A stretch of 64,000 bases of DNA from Tomocerus qinae (taxonomy: Eukaryota; Arthropoda; Collembola; Entomobryomorpha; Tomoceridae): positions 2,232,001 through 2,296,000 of the forward strand of contig CM034548.1 of assembly GCA_020055645.1 (NCBI GenBank). The letters run 5' to 3'. Position numbers and translations under genes: made by a program. The notes under the pieces were generated by a model. The model did not search any database, was not told the DNA's origin, and saw only the letters and a list, made by a program, of their open reading frames with translations. Below, piece after piece: positions 59,427 through 64,000 of the stretch (position 1 is its first letter; every line of letters begins with the position of its first letter).

Positions 59427-61739
59427 TATTATATTGTAATTATTGAATCACAAATGTGTGGGGCAGAGGTATAAATAATAAAATAATGCATTGGGTGGCA
59501 TTGTGGCATACGCTAAACAGAACTCGCTCATCCTTATAGAAGTATAATGGTAGATCACTGATCACATAATATTGTACGCAGATATTGCAATCCGTCATGC
59601 GATTTTACGATGGCCTGATGAAATGCCCAGAGGATAATAATGTGGCAAGCAGGCTAAAGGGATTTAAGCAGCTTAGCTTAAGTATATTTTCCACTACAAT
59701 ATACGAAACTATTGAGCAGACGTGGCAGGCACATTCATTAATGTATGACAGTACTTACAAAGACTGTGAAACACTTACAAAGACTGTGAAACAGGGATCG
59801 AAGTAAATTTGGGTATTGGGTCAGTTGACGCCCTCTCAATTTCAGGATATGAGAAACTGGAAATGGCTGTAAATTAGCAATTGTATGGATGCTGGAAATT
59901 GGAGAAAGTGGAATAGCAATAAGATGACTGCTTATTCATATATATGGTAGTTTCTCCCATTTCTCACGGGCAGTGTTCTATTTTAGCCGGCTGTTTTACA
60001 TTTTAGCCAGCCGGTTGGCCTATTGCCTAAAATTACCATGCAGTACTAGTAATACTCCCCCTAAAAAAGTGGCCTCGAGTTACCTTTGAGTTGAAAATGC
60101 TTTTCTGCGTCCACAGTGGATTTAGATCAATTTTTGAATCTAAATCCACTATCCAATTGTTATTTTACTGCAATAATTTGAAAGATTTTCCTTTTTGGAT
60201 TAATTTTAGCCATTTTAGGCCATTTTACCCACTGGCCAAAGAACATTTTAGTCAGCAATCAGGTCATTTCAGCCACCACCATTATAACCACCAGCCAGTG
60301 GCTAGTGGTGACACTGCTGCTGACAGGTTGGGTGGGAGGTGCGCACAAAATGTACACTGTTTGAATATTATAAGTGCACTAGAGGTGCTTATGAGTTAAA
60401 AGTTTTAATTCATGTTGTAGTGATAACCGGTTCCCGTACTCAAAATGTCTGAGTGGAAACAGAACTGCATTGGTACATGTATGCAGTCAACAGGGCCTCA
60501 GGCAGAGAGGTACTGGAGCACGTGTCTCCATTGCCCCGTGGAATCAAAATTTATGTCTAGCAAAAGTTTTAAAATCTTGAAGGGGCAGTTGTTTAATCTT
60601 CACTGATCCCTTGTTATGGTGCATTTACGCCATTTGCCTCCGTCATTATTGTGAACCAACTGAACCAAGTAAAAGGCTAAGGGGACGGAAATTTGTGTTG
60701 CATTTAAATTACACATTTAGCTTTGAGTACAGCTCTAAAAAAATCCCTAATCTTTTGCAGATTTGGAAATCAGCAAACCATAGATAGAGAAAACGTATAT
60801 TATTTTTTCTCCAAGAATAACTTTGTGGTTAGGAAGAATTGCAAGTCAAAGCCAAATGGCCATCGTTAATTAAATTACCCCACATTTACTAACAAGATGG
60901 TTTCTACGTGCCGAAGGATGTCAATTGTCCACTGCTCGGCAGTATATCATTCCAAAGCATACAGGGCAGCAAGGAATAAGGAAAACCAGCTTAGGCATAC
61001 ATACGTATACCAAGGAGATCTATCACAAGAGTTCCTTGCTATGGGCTACAAGTCCACAGAAATCCGCAGCCGTTTTGCTATTGGACACACGCAGCCGCTC
61101 TCTCATTGGCTCTTGTATGTACCTATGGATATTCTATGCGTGGACCATTTCTCTTATGTAAGTTAGCTTTCTATAGTGAAGCGCCAGCTTCACCGCCACC
61201 ATGGATATTCTATGCAGGGCAGATAGTTTTGTGATGATTAGGGATTGCCATCAAAGACTATTGACAAAGACAAAGGCTAAGCCGAAGCCATCAAACTACT
61301 TTCCGGTTGTCATGAATAGTAATTTTTCCGATTTAGTAAACTGTCATTATGGCGAGTACCATTGTGATTTCATTATTTGTGACATTTTCCAATACGATTG
61401 ATGTAATGTCATTGTCGGCAGTACACTATTACAATATGCTTGTTGGGTAAAATATCCATTGAAAAATATATCTAAGACTTCTGAACGGTTTACGAAGAAA
61501 TCGTGTGAGTGGACATTTCTTTAAGGGGGTAGGGTAATTTCTTTTCGGCAAATGGATCTATCTCATCTGGGTACTGACTGAACATAGTTGCCGTTTTGTA
61601 TTTGTAATGATTGCTAATAATTGCATGCAGATTTTGCAGATTGCAATATAAGAAAGGAGATGTCATAAATGTGAATTGCATAAAGGATTTAATGTAAATA
61701 AAATCAAAATCCTCCAGATATAATTACTCCAACTATATA
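59427..61739. other. stretch with small repeats and no confirmed gene
   Basis: A perfect 20-bp tandem pair lies at 59753-59792. A perfect 13-bp hairpin (AGTGGATTTAGAT) lies at 60115-60150, within sequence carrying repeated TTTTAGCC/GGCC motifs. The 15-mer ATGGATATTCTATGC occurs at 61125 and 61201. The first is the start of 11 codons ending at a GTAAGT donor, and the second sits in a GCCACCATGG context. These suggest a possible 5' exon, but no downstream exon was identified. Confidence 0.35.
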
Positions 61740-62817
61740 CCGTATTAATCGATTTAGTTCCCCATATCGCAATAATTCCCCAGTTGGGGAACTAAATGAA
61801 TAAAATTGGGAAAATATGGCGCTCCAAATGTTTAGTTCCCCATATCGAAATAGTTCCCCACCCTAAAATCCTAAATTAAAGATATTATTATTGAAATCAC
61901 ATCAGTGAATCTGCACTTAGCCAGTGCATGTGTACCCAGTCAGTACATATGTGCCAACCAGTGTACAAAATACTATTTACCACTTATTGGTAAGTGGTTT
62001 TTAATGGTATTTACTACCACCTAAACATTGGTGGTAAATGATACAATTGGTAAGAAATGGTAAAAAATAGTTTTATTTAAATTTCGTACAGACTTTTGAA
62101 TAAAATTCTACACTAATACATAAAATACCATTACAACTGACTATTGTTGTCCTAAATCAACTGCCCAACTTAATGTGTGTTAATTAATCCAAGAAAGAGT
62201 CAACTAATTGGGACAAAATCATCCTTATTGAATAGTTAATTTTAGTCAAATGAGCACTTTTCTAATTAAATGAAAGTTGGCTGCATATCAAGCGAATAAA
62301 TGTCGTTTAAATGGCCTTTTCATTACTTCAGTGAACATACAAATATTATAAATTTTAATTAGAAATATTTTAGAGAAAATAGAGCATGCAAACTTATTTT
62401 AATGTGTCGTTTGTGTATCTCTGCTAAGTGTTCATTGTAATTTACCATTTTTACCATTAATGCATTAACACCAATGATGGTAAAAAAGGATAAAAAGTGG
62501 TAAAGTTTTTAAAGTAGAATGAAGATGATGATGAAGAAATGAATGTTGATCTAACCGAACCTATGAACGTATCTCTATCGTCTGACGACAACGTTGAAAT
62601 CTAAATTCGTACTAATATGCTCATTCACTATTTTTTAGAAATTAATTTTACATTGAAATAATACGAAAATTTGACATTGAAATTTTTTATTTTTCCATTC
62701 GAAATATAGTTCCCCATATCGTAATAATTCCCCATGTGGGGAACTATAAGAATATTTTTGACCAAAATATGGTCTCCAAATGGGAGTTCCCCTGGGGAAC
62801 TAAATCGATTAATACGG
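61740..62817 (+). mobile_element. pogo-like DNA element with perfect ends, 1078 bp, carrying a nested hAT-like insertion
   Basis: TA flanks it on both sides (61738-61739 and 62818-62819). The terminal inverted repeats begin CCGTATTAATCGATTTAG and are identical over 24 bp. Subterminal motifs are TAGTTCCCCATATCG and AATAATTCCCCA, with complements. The right half keeps a transposase tail (62518-62604), including DDDEEMNVDLTEPMNV and SLSSDD before a stop. That matches the tail of the 32399 element. The middle is occupied by a family-2 hAT-like copy. It cannot move by itself. Confidence 0.9.
61959..62517. mobile_element. hAT-like element, family 2, nested inside the pogo-like element
   Basis: It starts CAGTGTACAAAATACTATTT and continues with the TTACCACTTATTGGTAAGTGG block, inverted relative to the copy at 30791-31391. 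The right end (GGTAAAAAAGGATAAAAAGTGG) is recognisable, but its last dozen bases have decayed and no 8-bp duplication is visible. Its position between the pogo ends shows that it inserted after the pogo-like element. Confidence 0.75.
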
Positions 62818-64000
62818 TAAATCTCCAAGCCTCTCAGATACAAAATATATATTGTGAGACTAACTATATCACTATAATAATAGCAATTTAAGTAAATTAT
62901 ATTTAACTATTCGAATATTTCCTTAAAACTTCTAAGATTGAGGAACAAGTTATACACACAAGGGTTAAGGTATCTAGCGAGGATCGTTAATGGGTGTGGA
63001 TGATGCTCGCAGATAAAGACAGAAAGGCAGGAGGCTAAGGCCGAGAAATAGAAAATAAAGCCTAATTTGGATGGTAGCAACCTAAACCAATAAATCAATA
63101 AAATTTTCTGGTTAAATATGCGCAATAAATGGGAACAAAAAGTTCTGTCATGTACTCAGGGCTATTAAAGCATTTGCTGAATGCAATTCAAATTTTCCGG
63201 CAAACGATGGCAAATACATTACTAGGTGTCAGAGGAAAGGAGTGGAAGAGATTAGAAGTTTTCTCATCTTCTTCACTAAACAATTATTTGACACTATAAG
63301 CTGACTGTGACAGGAAATCGGAACAATTCGCTAGAGCAAGTGTGGAGGAAAGACTAGATTAAAAAATCCATATGTAGTTTGGTAGGAGACTCTTGCGGTG
63401 TGCACATCAACAGTATGAATGACCTGTGAGGAATGGCACTCGAGAGAGAGAGAGATAGGAGCTATTTGCATAAAATTTAACGGTTAAATGCTAACCTACA
63501 AAACATAGCTGTAAGACTAGACATTTGGTAACATCTTTCAATTTCCAATTCTCTCATTGATTATTTTTCATGGTTTCCTAGCTACAGTGAAGTATTTTCT
63601 TCGTCTGCTCCATTTATTTATTTTATGCTTTCCTTCAACGTCGGGTGGGAAGAAAAACTACTGTGCACAACACCAAGGAAGCAAGCAAAGTCAAGTAGCA
63701 AACTCCTTTTCTTAAGACCCGAGGAAACGACAGTGGGAGAGGAGCCTATTGTTAGCAGACGTCTTTCCCACTTTCAGTTTTATTCTTCATGAGAGAAAGA
63801 TATTAATATCTATAATGGAGGAAAATATGTAGATAGAGCAGAAGTGCCAGGGAAAATAACAGAGTTGGTGCTCCTCTGATGCTGATCTGCGTACTCCACC
63901 AAACCACGTCATATTTAATATTCCCTAGTGCAACCCACCTTCAATATCTTTGCTATCATTTTGCTCGACTTGAGTTGCCTCATTTGACAGCCAACCACTC
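62818..64000. other. right end of the window, no recognised gene
   Basis: AT-rich sequence with a short GA microsatellite at about 63441-63456. A minus-strand frame at 62907-63125 contains an NPxxY-like string but lacks other receptor features. The signal-peptide exon of the Ly6-like gene, expected at higher coordinates than 58101, was not located here. Confidence 0.35.

Noticed and set aside
62907-63125. Minus-strand frame ending like a receptor seventh helix (NPCVY then FLNLRSFKEIF)
   Set aside because: An NPxxY-like string alone is weak. The sixth-helix CWxP signature is absent and no other helices were found upstream on the same strand.
1-64000. A dense or prokaryote-like gene cluster, CRISPR array, or retrovirus-like element
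   Set aside because: No coding-dense stretch, no regularly spaced identical repeats with unique spacers, and no reverse transcriptase, integrase or long terminal repeat pair were seen.

Overview
The window looks like non-coding-rich nuclear DNA of an invertebrate, most likely an arthropod. It is strongly AT-rich, it has no long uninterrupted reading frame, and the few protein-like stretches are short exons bounded by GT-AG signals. It is packed with short DNA transposons. The species cannot be named from this alone. I saw no operon, CRISPR array, rRNA gene, convincing tRNA gene, LINE or retrovirus-like element.

Genes. The best gene evidence is one exon at 57943-58101 (minus strand). It encodes the first half of a secreted or GPI-anchored Ly6/uPAR three-finger protein of the invertebrate type, with a CYQC start, a CPHGC centre and phase-1 introns on both sides. 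Two smaller minus-strand blocks downstream (54181-54234 and 53767-53987) have compatible phases and are Cys-rich, but their membership is speculative. Other exon candidates, all of unknown function: 8340-8518 (-), with good splice sites; 31513-31766 (-), a probable last exon with a poly(A) signal; 20203-20761 (-), which reads as a complete two-exon gene of about 100 residues; and a weaker three-exon chain at 5344-6731 (+). Most of the remaining sequence is intron or intergenic.

Mobile elements are the clearest content. (1) Three pogo-like elements at 32399-33208, 48463-48874 and 61740-62817 share an outer terminal repeat beginning CCGTAwTAAT and TA target duplications, but carry different iterated subterminal motifs. 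One keeps the last third of a pogo/Tigger transposase and another keeps only its acidic tail. (2) Several families of short non-autonomous hAT-like elements have 8-bp target duplications: three copies of one family (13793-13972, 15689-15935, 22325-22561), three of another (30791-31391, 41261 onward, 61959 onward, the last nested inside a pogo-like element), and single copies at 9411-10135 and 33855-34058. (3) Foldback elements lie at 22577-22853 and 24899-25110. An unusual 925-bp element at 1718-2642 has terminal repeats built from an iterated unit of about 22 bp. (4) A dispersed repeat with hairpin-bearing ~140-bp tandem units lies at 58740-59420, with relatives at 29700-30100 and 41690-42110.

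Layout. 1-2642: tandem duplication, then the iterated-unit element. 2643-10600: scattered exon candidates and a hAT-like element. 10600-25110: mainly small transposons plus the two-exon candidate. 25110-34066: a quiet stretch, then a dense transposon cluster beside a gene 3' end. 34067-48460: mostly featureless. 48460-58110: a pogo-like element, small repeats and the Ly6 gene part. 58110-64000: dispersed repeats and the nested pogo/hAT pair.
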